Assembly: GCA_963804375.1 (NCBI GenBank)
Contig: CAWDQE010000024.1
Coordinates: forward strand, 1 to 64,000
Reading direction: 5' to 3'
Source of the DNA: JANXQG01 sp963804375
GTDB taxonomy: Bacteria; Planctomycetota; Planctomycetia; Pirellulales; Thermoguttaceae
Length of the DNA: 64,000 nt
The notes under the pieces were generated by a model. The model was not told the DNA's origin. It worked only from the letters and a program-made list of their open reading frames with translations, and searched no databases. The position numbers and the translations under genes are program-made. Positions 35,727 through 45,522 of the stretch are shown in pieces. Numbering within the stretch: the stretch's first letter is position 1; each line of letters opens with the position of its first letter.

Positions 35727-36377
35727 ATGCCTTCCTTCGCGCAAGTCACAATCGAGTACTTTGCTTCCAGCGCAGGAAACATCAAGATTGATGCGTGGGA
35801 TGAGTCTGCCACCGCTCCCGCAGCCCACTACGAGCCGGACTACAATGATCCCGCACTGGGCAGAGTCTTTGCGGAGATCATCAGCAAGGTACTGATCCAG
35901 CGTTCCTCGGATGATTTGCCCGACATCAAGCAGTTCACGCTCGACGCTGCATCAAAATACTTATCCTTCGATCCCACCTATCCTCTTTTGAAACTGCCCC
36001 GGGTGCCTGACGGCAGCACGACCGTCCGCGAAATCCTTGTGAATTACTACACGGATGGCCGTGAGCGCGGCATGTACACGATCGGCGCTAAGGACGCTGC
36101 GTCGGGCGCGAAATATACTGCCCCGTTCGACAACGATTACTTTCTGCTGCAAGAGATGTTTTCGAAAATGTTGTATAACTTGCAAGACGGATCGCCAATG
36201 ATGCTTACAGTTGTCGACGGCGTTATTGTTGTTACCGAGGTCCCTTCATCGCGAGAGGGTTCGCGACGGCCGGCAACCACTGCGAGCGCACCCCGTCACC
36301 AGTTACCACGGGACAACACTAAAGAGGGTTTTGTGATTCCCCGACGTTTGTCGGGGGAATCACGAAAGACTATTTAG
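35727..36377 (+). CDS. Hypothetical protein, 216 aa
   Basis: AAAGGACCGAAAA precedes the ATG. Residues 1-165 look globular (VTIEYFASSAGNIKIDAWDE, LKLPRVPDGSTTVREILVNY, DNDYFLLQEMFSKMLYNLQD). The last ~45 residues are Arg/Ser/Pro-rich. They contain a DNA-level hairpin (GATTCCCCGAC GTTT GTCGGGGGAATC, about 36335-36361), which looks like a terminator lying just before the stop codon. No family recognised. It ends 8 bp from the convergent gene at 36386. Confidence 0.6.
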   Translation: MPSFAQVTIEYFASSAGNIKIDAWDESATAPAAHYEPDYNDPALGRVFAEIISKVLIQRSSDDLPDIKQFTLDAASKYLSFDPTYPLLKLPRVPDGSTTVREILVNYYTDGRERGMYTIGAKDAASGAKYTAPFDNDYFLLQEMFSKMLYNLQDGSPMMLTVVDGVIVVTEVPSSREGSRRPATTASAPRHQLPRDNTKEGFVIPRRLSGESRKTI

Positions 36378-36385
36378 CCGCAAGT

Positions 36386-37159
36386 TCATTGCTTCGGCGC
36401 CATGATCGAGGGCACCCAGTCGTAGGTCGAGTAGGCAGGGATGCTGGCCGGCACCTTGGTTGAACCCTTGGGAATCTCTTTGGGGCGATCCTCGCCGAGA
36501 CCTCCGGAGCAAAGACAGAGCGTCTTTCTAGAGTGAAGGGGTGACTTGTTTTCCGTGATTTTCGCAATCGAGCGGACGGTGAACCAGTTGTTAGAGCCGG
36601 CGCTTTCGATCAGCATGTCGAGGAGGATTGTCTCTTTGTCAGGAGCAACAGTAATGTACTGGATCGTGCCTTCCTGACCGTTCACGTTCGTGTCTTTGTA
36701 CGGCTTAACTCGAAAGTGGGCATTAGTAACATCGAAGGTAAGCGTCAACGGCGGCCCGGGATTCACCACCTCCGCTCCGGCGACCGGCGGTGGAGGCCAC
36801 TTCTTGACGCCGTACTGCCACAAGGCGCTGAGTTCCCATCTTCCCTCTCCCTGGTGGAGCTTTTCTAGCGGTTTCGCGTCCGTGGCGACTGGTTTCGCGT
36901 CCGTCACCACTTGGTAGGGTCGGCAGAGGACCCCAGACTGTGTCGAGTACGAAGTCGTAAGCTTCCATCCCTCGATGTTATACTCGCCGAGCGTTGCGCT
37001 AAACTCGGGATCGGCATCCGGAAGAGTAATGAAGCGATATACCTCGGACGGATGTTTGGCGGGTTCCTCTCCGTTACATTGCAGCAGGCTGCCAGAGGAG
37101 GCCGCCACGAGGGCTCCTGTCAAGAGCGCGAAACCGACGGAATGAATTCGACGCCTCAT
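36386..37159 (-). CDS. Exported hypothetical protein, 257 aa
   Basis: A clear signal peptide (MRRRIHSVGFALLTGALVAA, then SSGSLLQC, possibly a lipobox) is followed by a domain with YRFITLPDADPEFSATLGEY, IEGWKLTTSY and a beta-rich central part (GTIQYITVAPDKETILLDML). The C-terminal KVPASIPAYSTYDWVPSI tail is proline-rich. Predicted periplasmic or membrane-attached. The family is unknown to me. It is convergent with 35727 and divergent from the lipoprotein genes. Confidence 0.6.
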   Translation of the reverse strand: MRRRIHSVGFALLTGALVAASSGSLLQCNGEEPAKHPSEVYRFITLPDADPEFSATLGEYNIEGWKLTTSYSTQSGVLCRPYQVVTDAKPVATDAKPLEKLHQGEGRWELSALWQYGVKKWPPPPVAGAEVVNPGPPLTLTFDVTNAHFRVKPYKDTNVNGQEGTIQYITVAPDKETILLDMLIESAGSNNWFTVRSIAKITENKSPLHSRKTLCLCSGGLGEDRPKEIPKGSTKVPASIPAYSTYDWVPSIMAPKQ

Positions 37160-37484
37160 CGTTTCCCCCCATAACTAGGGTAGTAAAATCGCCGCACTCA
37201 GAGCCTCTTCGGCACAGCGCTCAGTTTGTCGCATCAAGCATAGCACCTGCCGCGCCGACGCCGCCATCGTTTGGGGCATTTTTAGGAGCGGTCGACCACG
37301 ACTCAGGTACTCGCATCGAACTACTCAAAGCCTCTGCCCTACGCAATTTATCTATATCCCGTGCGCGAACGAGCAGAATCCACAGAATCCGCAGAGTCAT
37401 CCCATTTATCCTAATCTCCGTGACCGGTACGACCGATACACCTACTAGGTATTCCTCATACTTGTCACTGCGATGGAGTTTGGC

Positions 37485-38912
37485 ATGCGTCTTCCGTTGC
37501 CATTCTTGTACCTCTGCCTCCCGGCCTTGACTGGATGCGCGGCGCATCAAATTCAGAATGACAACGAGAAGATCCGAGCCACGCTGCTCAATCTTTACAC
37601 GAATCAGGTCATGGACAATCTGGTCCGCGCGTCCAATGGACTGCCGATCATTCAGCTCGACTATACGAATGCCAGTGCGACCGTCACGGTGGAGAACACG
37701 GCGAGCCTGAACAACGTCTTGACAACTACCAACAACAACGTGTTGACGATGGCTGCCGCACCGATGCTCGTGCTTACGCGCACGACCATGAATTTGCTCA
37801 CCGGCGGACTGGGCGCCAACAACACGAACAATATCACCATCATGGCCAATCCGATGCTGACGAACAACGAAGTCTACAACGACTATCTCACGTTCCTCGG
37901 CAATCCGGGACAACTCGAAATCACCTGCAATCCGCCCCCGGCCGGCGCGGCCCATATTTGCCAGAAATTCGGCGACGAATACTACTGGGTGCCAGTGCAG
38001 CACAAGCAGAAGTTTCTTGACCTGGCGCTCGTCACGATGGGGCAGCGCGACCGCCTGCTCGAAGAGCCCAAGGGGTACATCGTTACGATGCTGAAAGTGG
38101 ACAAAGATTCCGAGTGGGACCTCCCCGTTCCGAAGAAAAATGGCGTCCGGACGGCGGAACCCCTGGTGCAAGTCGATGTCGACATCGACAAAGGCATTCC
38201 GAACGACAATGGCATGCCGAACAACAACGGTGCCCCAGGGGAACGCCACCAGGACGCTTTTTGGACCGTCGATAACGTGAGTTTGTATAGCCAAGGATTC
38301 GATGCGTTATCAATCTATCGTACGATCCAGAAAGACGTTAGCTGCAGATACTATCTTCGGCAAACCCGGCCCAAATCGACTGACCCTCTGCCGCCAGCCG
38401 TGTACTATTACTACTACGACCAGGGGAGTAGCAATATGGTATTTGTCGACAAAACGACTCCTCACAAGCCGATCTCTCGCAAGTGGATCCCGCCCAACGA
38501 GGCCTGGAAGTTGAAGTCGGACCGATTCGTGCCAAACAATTCGCAGCGTTTCTTCGTAACGACGAAACTGAGAGTGCTCTTGACCAAAAGCTGCTATGAG
38601 AGGCTAAAGACGAAACTCCCTTATCGTTTAATGGTGAAGCTTGATGGCGACTCTCCGCCTGCCCCTACGACCAGTGAACTTCTGGATCGAATACCGTTTC
38701 GGGGGCCGCAAGTCAAGTTCGAGCAGCCTTCCAACAGCCACAACGTGGATGATTGCGGCACCACTGCCGGCACGGCTGCAACCATTGGTCTTCCGCTCGA
38801 AGGAAATCAACGAAACAATCACGGCTCAGAAACTGGCCCTTTAGTTTACGGCCCGCCGGCTGGTGGTTCGCAGCTCGAACTGGCCCCCCTACCCGATGAA
38901 GGCGAGAGGTAG
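37485..38912 (+). CDS. Lipoprotein A of a paralogous pair, 475 aa
   Basis: Start chosen at ATG 37485 because GGAG lies 6 nt upstream. The signal peptide ends in a lipobox (FLYLCLPALTGCAAH). The first ~190 residues match the next gene closely: ATLLNLYTNQVMDNLVRASN, LPIIQLDYTNASATVTVENT, a hydrophobic Met/Thr-rich segment, and YYWVPVQHKQKFLDLALVT. The central part is Asn/Pro-rich and the C-terminal half is unique. Anchored in a membrane facing the periplasm. Function unknown; the shared N-terminal domain is planctomycete-like. Confidence 0.7.
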   Translation: MRLPLPFLYLCLPALTGCAAHQIQNDNEKIRATLLNLYTNQVMDNLVRASNGLPIIQLDYTNASATVTVENTASLNNVLTTTNNNVLTMAAAPMLVLTRTTMNLLTGGLGANNTNNITIMANPMLTNNEVYNDYLTFLGNPGQLEITCNPPPAGAAHICQKFGDEYYWVPVQHKQKFLDLALVTMGQRDRLLEEPKGYIVTMLKVDKDSEWDLPVPKKNGVRTAEPLVQVDVDIDKGIPNDNGMPNNNGAPGERHQDAFWTVDNVSLYSQGFDALSIYRTIQKDVSCRYYLRQTRPKSTDPLPPAVYYYYYDQGSSNMVFVDKTTPHKPISRKWIPPNEAWKLKSDRFVPNNSQRFFVTTKLRVLLTKSCYERLKTKLPYRLMVKLDGDSPPAPTTSELLDRIPFRGPQVKFEQPSNSHNVDDCGTTAGTAATIGLPLEGNQRNNHGSETGPLVYGPPAGGSQLELAPLPDEGER

Positions 38913-38998
38913 AACGGGCTTCAGACTGGTGTCGAATCCGCGATCGTTCATTGGACATGTCGACGACCTGAATGCATTCGAATAAAGGAAGATCATTC

Positions 38999-39961
38999 AT
39001 GCATCGTTCACTTGTTCTCGCCGGTCTCTGCATTGCCTGCTCGGCCGGATGCGCCTCGCTGGAAGCGGAACGGGATCATGACAAGATGCGAACCGCGTTG
39101 CTCGATCTGTACACGAATCAGATCATGGATAATCTGATCCGGGCCAAAAACGGCATGCCGATCATTCAGATCGACTATACGAACGTCTCGGCAAACGTGA
39201 CCGTCAAGGAAACCAGCGGTATCAGCGACGGTGTTACTACCACGGATATTAATGCCGCTACTAGATCGGCGGCACCGGCCTTGATGGCCACGGCGACGAC
39301 GATGAACGCATTGACTGCAGCTCTGGGTTTCGATCACACGAACCAGATTGGATTGGTGGCAACGCCGGTCACGACAAGTGATGCCGTTTATGACGCGTAT
39401 AATGAGTTCCTAGGGAATGGGGGCCTCCGAGTCAGTTGCGGGCCGCCACCGAAGGGAGCGGCTCACCTATGCCGCCGATGTGGAGCGGCTTACTACTGGG
39501 TCCCGATCGAGTACCAGCGGGAGTTTCTGCGGTTGGCGCTGGTCACGACGGCGCAGCGCGCTCCGCTTGCATCGCCGCTGGATGCCTTTTATAGCGTGAA
39601 TATCGTGCAAGTCTTGAGCATGCAAACGAATCCGCCCTTGCCCCCGAATCCTGACCCGGAGGTGATTGATCCGCTCACGCCTTCTCCGCCGACGCCGACG
39701 ACGCCGACGAAGGTGACCAAATCAAGTCGTTGGCTGTATGTAAAGATTGACAAGAAGATCCCCATCGACGAGGGCTATATGGACGTGAGCAGCGGGACCG
39801 GATCGGCAAAACCGACATCGACAACGCCGGCTGCCGCCGGTCAGTCGGCCGCCCCAGACGCGTCGGCTGATCAACAAAGCGATCAAAACAGCCCAGCTCA
39901 GCAAGAGCTCGCCGCCGGGCGCGCAAAAGGCTTCCAAGGGCGGCGTGCTTTTCATTTTTGA
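38999..39961 (+). CDS. Lipoprotein B of a paralogous pair (frameshifted 3' end)
   Basis: ATG 38999 follows AAAGGAAGATCATTC. Lipobox: LCIACSAGCAS. The N-terminal domain repeats that of the previous gene (LLDLYTNQIMDNLIRAKNGM, PIIQIDYTNVSANVTV, YYWVPIEYQREFLRLALVT). A Pro/Thr linker (PLTPSPPTPTTPTK) and an Ala/Gln/Ser-rich linker follow. Near 39905 the coding signal moves to another frame, so the last ~18 residues of this frame are probably artefactual (see 39945-40214). The pair is likely a tandem duplication. Confidence 0.65.
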   Translation: MHRSLVLAGLCIACSAGCASLEAERDHDKMRTALLDLYTNQIMDNLIRAKNGMPIIQIDYTNVSANVTVKETSGISDGVTTTDINAATRSAAPALMATATTMNALTAALGFDHTNQIGLVATPVTTSDAVYDAYNEFLGNGGLRVSCGPPPKGAAHLCRRCGAAYYWVPIEYQREFLRLALVTTAQRAPLASPLDAFYSVNIVQVLSMQTNPPLPPNPDPEVIDPLTPSPPTPTTPTKVTKSSRWLYVKIDKKIPIDEGYMDVSSGTGSAKPTSTTPAAAGQSAAPDASADQQSDQNSPAQQELAAGRAKGFQGRRAFHF

Positions 39962-40214
39962 CCCTAAGCGATTACAACAGCAGAAGGGGCGATCCAACAC
40001 CACCGACGAGTTGAGGATTTACTTCGACAACGCCAATCCACCCGCGAACTTCAACGACGTGAACGCGTTTATCAACAGCATCAACGTTCAGCCGCTGGCA
40101 GCGAAAGTGATTTTAGACAGCCATCGGCCTGCGGCGAAGAGCGAATCCGCCAGCCTAGCCGAGTTTTACTTGCAACAAATTCAGCAAGGACAGTTTCGCA
40201 ATAACGGTCCTTGA
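39945..40214 (+). pseudogene. Displaced C-terminus of lipoprotein B
   Basis: This frame continues with LFIFDPKRLQQQKGRSNTTD, then IYFDNANPPANFNDVNAFIN and a helical end (SLAEFYLQQIQQGQF). Its globular character and exact position suggest it is the true C-terminal domain, separated by one frameshift near 39905. Confidence 0.6.
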
Positions 40215-40487
40215 TCTGTCTGATGATGGTCATTCCGTTCCGTTTCCGTAGTCTCGACACGGCTCCGATGAATTGCCGCATCGCTGTGAATGCGCTTATT
40301 TCACCACCTACCGGGCCTGAGCGGGCTGAGTAGGTGACGATCACATTCGGACGACGAATCATCCACATGAGAAACTGGTCAACCGGCCAGTCCTTCCTCG
40401 CTCGTCGGTTGTCGTGCGAGAGGGCGTTGACAAACGAATCTCGAGTTTAATACCGCTGCTCTGTCACGGATTCTCTGTCGCGGCGAA

Positions 40488-40922
40488 TCAAGGTGGATTC
40501 GTTAGTATTCTGAGTTCCTGAATCAAGCCGGTCTCGTCACTCTTCGTCGGCTGATTCATTTTGGATGATCCTGCCGCCTGGGTCGTATCTTGCCCAGATG
40601 CTGTCCCTTTTGCCGCACTTCTTGAAACAACAGTTCCTTCCCCAGATGGAGGTTTCGGCTGAGCCTCTTTGATCTGGATATCCATGCCGCGCCACAATCC
40701 CACCGCGATCACGACAGTTCCAAAAAGCGCAAAGTACGTGCCTGGTGCAGCCTGCTTCAAGACAAGACCCTTTTCGCCCCAGGTGGTCTTGAGGTCACCG
40801 GCCTTTTCAAATACCCCTGTGACGAACAGTCGGTATCCCATATAGGCTAGGGCGGAACCGACAATCAGCGTACAAAACTTGTAGGTACCGCTAACAAGCA
40901 ACGCGATTTCAACAGATCCCAT
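40488..40922 (-). CDS. Two-helix membrane protein, 144 aa
   Basis: Two predicted membrane helices (VSGTYKFCTLIVGSALAYMG and TYFALFGTVVIAVGLW) separated by a short loop, then a Pro/Ser/Thr-rich soluble tail of about 60 residues. No motif of known function. The start (ATG 40922) lacks a strong ribosome-binding site. 40215-40487 upstream of its 3' end holds nothing that I recognise. Confidence 0.55.
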   Translation of the reverse strand: MGSVEIALLVSGTYKFCTLIVGSALAYMGYRLFVTGVFEKAGDLKTTWGEKGLVLKQAAPGTYFALFGTVVIAVGLWRGMDIQIKEAQPKPPSGEGTVVSRSAAKGTASGQDTTQAAGSSKMNQPTKSDETGLIQELRILTNPP

Positions 40923-41233
40923 AGATTCGCCTAACGTCTATGCTTCTTTCGGCTGTGTGCGAATTGTCCAATACGGGTCTTCCGGGGCGGCGTTACGCCG
41001 TTTGAAGGACGTGCCGCCGCCACCGCCAAGAATTGTACCGGGGGACGAACCGATTCGCAAGAGTATGGCGGAAGTTTTGAGGCAAATGCGCTGTTCCCAA
41101 CCTCTTGCGCCACAAGGCTTAGCAGACGGACTCAAAAGAGGCTTACCCGCAAGACGCCGGTTTTCCTCCGCAATTCGGCAGCGAGGCGGCAGCGAGGCGG
41201 CAAATTCTTCGGATTTTTCGACCACAACCGGAC

Positions 41234-41262
41234 TTGTGCGGGGATTTATTGCGGTGTATAAT
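41234..41262 (+). promoter_or_regulatory. Transposase promoter
   Basis: TTGTGC, a 17-bp spacer and TATAAT, 30 bp upstream of the transposase start codon. Confidence 0.75.
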
Positions 41263-41292
41263 GGGCGACATCCATCAGTCAAGGAGCCCGCC

Positions 41293-42804
41293 GTGAGAAT
41301 CCAGATCCAGAAGCCGCTATTCGCCTGGGATTGCCTGGAAGACCATCCCCTTCTGGCCACCATCAAACAGTTGCTGGAGACGATCCCCGACAGCAAACTC
41401 ATCGAAGGACTCGAGGCCGCCCGCGGCAAGGGACGCAACGATTATCCCGTACGCACCCTGTGGGGCGTGGTGCTTTTGACCATCGCCCTGCGGCACACGG
41501 GATTCGAAGCCTGCCTGGGAGAACTGCGCCGCAACCCCACGCTGGCCAAACTGATCGGCATCGACTCTGCCGACGAGATTCCCAAGGGATGGAACCTGTC
41601 GCGGTTCCTCGACGTGCTCGGCCAGGAACCGCACCGTTTGGAACTGGAGGCGATATTCAACCGGATGATCCAGCGGCTGGGCGATGTCGTGCCCGACTTG
41701 GGGCGGGAGACGGCGGGAGACTCCACGTCGCTGAAAGCGCGGCTGCGGCGGTGTGACCGGCCGAAAACCACCGAGGAAGGGGGAAAGCCAGCAGAAGCTG
41801 CCCCTACGGGCTCGGCCGGGGACAAGCCGGAAAAGATCGAACTTGATCGGTACGGCCTGCCACAACCGACCATGGGGCGCAAGGAGTACAAGGATGAAAA
41901 AGGGAACATCACCAAGGTCGTCGCGTGGTTTGGCTACAAGTTGCATCTGCTGGTAGACGCCAAGCACGAGGTGGCCCTGGTCTGGCGCGTGAGTTCCACC
42001 AAGGCGGGAGACAACGAGTTGCTGCCGGTGTTGGTCGACCAGGCCAAAGCGAACTTGCCGAAGGGACGCATGCGTACCCTGGCCTACGACAAGGCGGCCG
42101 ACACCGTGGACGCCCACGAAAAGCTTCATGCCTGCGGCATCAAACCCGTGATCCAAAATCGAGCGTTGTGGAAAGAAGAACAGGAAAAGCTCCTCCCTGG
42201 CCACGACGGCAACTCGAATGTCGTCTATGACGAGACGGGAACCCTGCACTGCTACGACCGCGTCAGCTCGCCGATGATCCGCCGGCCCATGGCTTATATC
42301 GGCCACGAGCCGTCGCGGGGCACGCTAAAGTACCGCTGCCCGGCCAAGCACAGCGGGTTGCCCTGCGCCATGTCGGAGATCTGCAATGCGGGAAAAGACT
42401 ACGGGTTTACGGTCCGCGTGAAACAAGAGATCGACCTGCGGCGTTTTCCACCGATTCCCCGGGCCACAAAACAGTTTGAGCGGCTCTACAAGGGCCGTAC
42501 GAGCGTGGAGCGGATCAACGGGCGGTTGAAGATTTTTTGGGGCATCGACGACGGCAACGTCACCGGCGCCACGCGGTTCTACGCGATGGTGGGCGCGGTG
42601 ATGCTCGTGCATGCGGCCTTTGCTACGCTCTTGGCTGCCGCGCCACGACGGGAAGGGACACTGGGCAAGATGCGGTTGAGCCCGATTGCCAAGGCACTTC
42701 ACGAGCGGATCGCCGCAAGCGAAGGCCAAACCAGCGCGCGTAGCGCCAGGCCGAGGGCACGACGGGCCAGAGGGGTGAAACAACGGAGGTTATTCGCCGC
42801 CTGA
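41293..42804 (+). CDS. IS transposase, DDE type (DUF772-like N-terminus)
   Basis: 503 residues from GTG 41293, which has AGGAG 7 nt upstream; the longer frame to 40957 precedes the promoter. The N-terminus has the NDYPVRTLWGVVLLTIALRH helix typical of DUF772/InsH-type transposases. Catalytic residues: Asp143 (AGDST), Asp266 (LAYDKAAD) and Glu406 in TSVERINGRLK, with the expected W-G tail. The frame is intact and may be active. The closest outline is IS1182/IS5-like. I could not define terminal inverted repeats by eye, so the element borders (somewhere in 40.9-41.2 and 42.8-43.0 kb) are open. Confidence 0.85.
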   Translation: MRIQIQKPLFAWDCLEDHPLLATIKQLLETIPDSKLIEGLEAARGKGRNDYPVRTLWGVVLLTIALRHTGFEACLGELRRNPTLAKLIGIDSADEIPKGWNLSRFLDVLGQEPHRLELEAIFNRMIQRLGDVVPDLGRETAGDSTSLKARLRRCDRPKTTEEGGKPAEAAPTGSAGDKPEKIELDRYGLPQPTMGRKEYKDEKGNITKVVAWFGYKLHLLVDAKHEVALVWRVSSTKAGDNELLPVLVDQAKANLPKGRMRTLAYDKAADTVDAHEKLHACGIKPVIQNRALWKEEQEKLLPGHDGNSNVVYDETGTLHCYDRVSSPMIRRPMAYIGHEPSRGTLKYRCPAKHSGLPCAMSEICNAGKDYGFTVRVKQEIDLRRFPPIPRATKQFERLYKGRTSVERINGRLKIFWGIDDGNVTGATRFYAMVGAVMLVHAAFATLLAAAPRREGTLGKMRLSPIAKALHERIAASEGQTSARSARPRARRARGVKQRRLFAA

Positions 42805-43276
42805 AGGAATTGTCTTTGACCGGCAGAGGTTGGAAGCGAGGACGCAATGGCCAACTTGAAATGGCTGCGGGTGGAAGCCCGCGGCAGGCTCAACGCGCAC
42901 AGCCGCCGTTGGCGGTGGCTCGGCCGGGCGCCGCCCGTGCGCACTCGGTGCGGAGAAGATAGCGACACGCTTCTTGCATCGCAAGTATTACCCGATGACC
43001 GTCCCTGCCGCGTACCGCTTGGCGGCCTACAACGCATTCGGTTCGGAAGTTTTCATGAGCAACATTTTCCAAAGTGATCTTTGGTTTTGGCTTCCCGGGT
43101 TTCTTTCTCCGCGCTTCCTGTCGTCGTTCTTCCGCCCGCACAGCTTGGGTCACCCGAAGCACCGATTTGTGGGTCGGCGTTATATCATGCCATGTTGAGA
43201 TAACTGGAGCCATCGCTCTAAGGCGCATTTGCAGCACCCCACATCTGGCGAAAATGGCAAAAACTTGGCAAAGACA

Positions 43277-43306
43277 TTGGCAATATGACCGCAGCGTGAG
43301 TACAAT
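43277..43306 (+). promoter_or_regulatory. Sigma70-like promoter of tRNA-like RNA, copy 2
   Basis: TTGGCA, 18-bp spacer, TACAAT. Same layout as 31737-31766, with conserved upstream ACTTGGCAAAGACA. Confidence 0.6.
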
Positions 43307-43312
43307 GCTACT

Positions 43313-43448
43313 GAACGACTTGCACGTCGTAAGTCGAGAAAAACCAGTAACTTGCAGCATTACAACAACGTCACCGCAACTCGACCGCCCGGTACACAAT
43401 CCAGGTTGAGGGTTTGTCATTGTCGAAGTTGCAAGTGCTTATCTCGCA
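43313..43448 (+). ncRNA. Hairpin plus tRNA-Leu-like RNA, copy 2
   Basis: Begins with CGACTTGC, ACGTC loop, GTAAGTCG. Compared with copy 1 the stem keeps pairing through a G-C to A-T double change. The tRNA-like part (43373-43448) is more worn. It keeps ATCCAGGTTGAGGG and the TCTCGCA end but lacks a clean variable arm. The shared GCAGCAT-ACA-CAACGT linker shows common origin. Confidence 0.45.
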
Positions 43449-43873
43449 ACGACTTGCGACGGCGGCGAAATGTCCGCTCAGGTCGATTCTTGAAAGATCG
43501 AGACTCGCCAGGTCATTCGCCGAGCTGCACCTTTGATTTCCCCACGGAGGAGGGGTTCGCGCACTTCAGATCCTTGACTGGAATGGCGGCGCTATTGCGT
43601 TGATGCTGCTTTCCCTTGGATGCGCCTGGGGGCGACCGATGCGCTGGCTTGGTCCGTCGCCGATCCGAAAAATCGGTGGTCCTTCCACGTATTTTGCTAT
43701 ACGATGAGTAAATGAAAAGGCAATGCGCGTACATATCCGAAGAGCCGGCAATGAGCACTGGCCAAAGCCAGCGCCACTTCGGCAAGACGCGGATACTACC
43801 CTACGTTTCACCACAGTTTCGATCATCAAAAGCCGGTTTACCTGTGGCTCGAGGGCCGGGTTTGGTGGAACCA

Positions 43874-45301
43874 CTATCTCAGCGTTGTATCGTAGAACGG
43901 AAAGTAGTGGGCTGTCGCACGAGATCCGCCCTTCGTCCACACCGCCCAGGGCTCCCAGGATTCGGTGGGACGAGGCCGATGGCGCGTGTGGACGCGGATC
44001 TTGGAGAGGTCCGGCTGAACTTCCAGGAGATTATACGAGCGCGGCATGGATTCGGGACGGTCTGCGGCCGCCGCACCGAAGGTTCCGGCGCCGACGACGT
44101 GCATCTGTCGGGAATGCCAGTAGCAAATCAACTCCCGCGACAGTTTGTGGATATCGCCGTGCAGGCAGACGCGGACACCGTCCTTTTGAAGTTGACTGAT
44201 GAACCCGTCGTCCTGGATCTTCTCGTTGCCGGTGCCAGTGACGGCGTGGTGCCAGACGCCGATCCGAAGCACGTTGGCGCTGGAGGGCAGCTCCTGGCTG
44301 CTGCGCGCTCGTGCAACTTGTTCATCCGCCGTCTGTATCAGGTTGGCCAAGGCGTCGCCGTGGATCGCGCTTCGCTTGGGGTTAAACGCATCGATCTGCC
44401 AACAAGAGTTGAGGGTGAGAAACTGTATACGAGGTTGTGGAAACAGATAGGGAATGCCCTGTTTGGCGAAGTCGAGAGGATACTCTGACTGCAGTGCGGG
44501 ACGGAAGAATTGCCGGGAAAAGGCCTCAAACCGTTTAGGGTAGACGTCATCGCGCTGTACCGCAATCACGCTGTCGTTCGGCCCCAGATCTGCATAAAAG
44601 AGGTCCTTGAGGCGCAGGGTATCATGGTTCCCAGGAACACAGATGCAGTGCTTGTTGCTCAGCTTGAAGCGTTGGACCAACTCCGTGACGAACTCGACCG
44701 CCTTGCCGAAGCCGTCCTCGGAGCCGCGATCGGTAAGGTCGCCAGAGATGACAAGAAAATCGAGGGCCGAGAACCCCAATGCTTCGCCCTTGAGAATGTC
44801 GTCCTGCAACGCCTGGGCTTCGGCTGCGACCGACGTTTTGCGGGTGAAGTGTAGGTCACTCAGGTGAAGGATGCGGATCGGCTGACGAACTGAACGGACC
44901 GCTTGGCCCGCTGGAGCGACTTTCGCGGAAATCTGCTGAAACAATTCCTCGCGAGAGCGAGACAATATCCCGATGAAGCTGGATAGCTTGCCGACGGTCT
45001 CCAACTGGACCGCCTGCTCGGCCGTCATGCCATTGAGAACGGCGTCGAGAGCGCAGCGAATGCGGCGATTCGGGTCCGAGCTGTCGTCAGTCAAGGCACT
45101 GGCAATGATGGCGACCTGTTTGATGACCTCGTCGGTGCGGTACTGAATTTCCTCCCACTGCTGGTTGGGCAATGCCGGCTCTTTGAAGCTCTCGGATCGC
45201 TCAGCAGACGGGGGAGAAACGGGGGCAGAATCCGGAACATTCCTAGTGGGTTTTCGCCGCCTCACCGTCTTCCCGGCCTTCTTGCGATTGCGAGAGGTCA
45301 T
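43874..45301 (-). CDS. Metallophosphoesterase (calcineurin-like)
   Basis: About 475 residues from ATG 45301. The upstream frame to 45466 is possible but less protein-like. A basic N-terminus (SRNRKKAGKTVRRRKPTRN) and a helical region (45-135) precede the phosphoesterase domain. Metal-binding motifs: SDLHF (D149, H151), GDLTDRG (D188), VPGNHD (N225/H226), WHHAVTG, and LHGDIHK as a variant of the usual G-H-x-H. Such enzymes cleave phosphomonoesters or phosphodiesters, including nucleotides and nucleic acid ends. The gene lies 220 bp after the 177-residue gene on the same strand, so they may be co-transcribed. Confidence 0.8.
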   Translation of the reverse strand: MTSRNRKKAGKTVRRRKPTRNVPDSAPVSPPSAERSESFKEPALPNQQWEEIQYRTDEVIKQVAIIASALTDDSSDPNRRIRCALDAVLNGMTAEQAVQLETVGKLSSFIGILSRSREELFQQISAKVAPAGQAVRSVRQPIRILHLSDLHFTRKTSVAAEAQALQDDILKGEALGFSALDFLVISGDLTDRGSEDGFGKAVEFVTELVQRFKLSNKHCICVPGNHDTLRLKDLFYADLGPNDSVIAVQRDDVYPKRFEAFSRQFFRPALQSEYPLDFAKQGIPYLFPQPRIQFLTLNSCWQIDAFNPKRSAIHGDALANLIQTADEQVARARSSQELPSSANVLRIGVWHHAVTGTGNEKIQDDGFISQLQKDGVRVCLHGDIHKLSRELICYWHSRQMHVVGAGTFGAAAADRPESMPRSYNLLEVQPDLSKIRVHTRHRPRPTESWEPWAVWTKGGSRATAHYFPFYDTTLR

Positions 45302-45522
45302 GTCGGCAAAAATCTTTGAGGGATAGAGTCGAGTGGCGGAGATGAAGCTATCCAGGTCCCAGCCGGTCGATTCGACCCGCAGCCGACTGGCGAACTCAAC
45401 TACGCGTCCTCGCTGTCCAACACTCGGCCAGCAGCAGCCCACGCCGACTGTAAAGCGAACGATCACAAAACACTCGAAACGGCCTTCGGATCGCCCGCTG
45501 ATTCCCTGTCGAACTGGCTTAC

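Larger units (their letters stand above)
42805..43873. other. No supported protein gene; tRNA-like copy 2 inside
   Basis: Apart from the promoter and tRNA-like RNA at 43277-43448, I see no gene. Minus-strand frames from 42890 to 43420 and 43566 to 43940 are shadows. Confidence 0.45.

Noticed and set aside
37221..38294. 357-codon minus-strand frame
   Set aside because: Antisense of lipoprotein A, which has a lipobox and a paralogue next to it.
41317..42306. 329-codon minus-strand frame
   Set aside because: Antisense of the transposase; His/Gln/Arg-rich with no motif.
43712..44488. 258-codon plus-strand frame
   Set aside because: Antisense of the metallophosphoesterase, which has a complete set of metal motifs.
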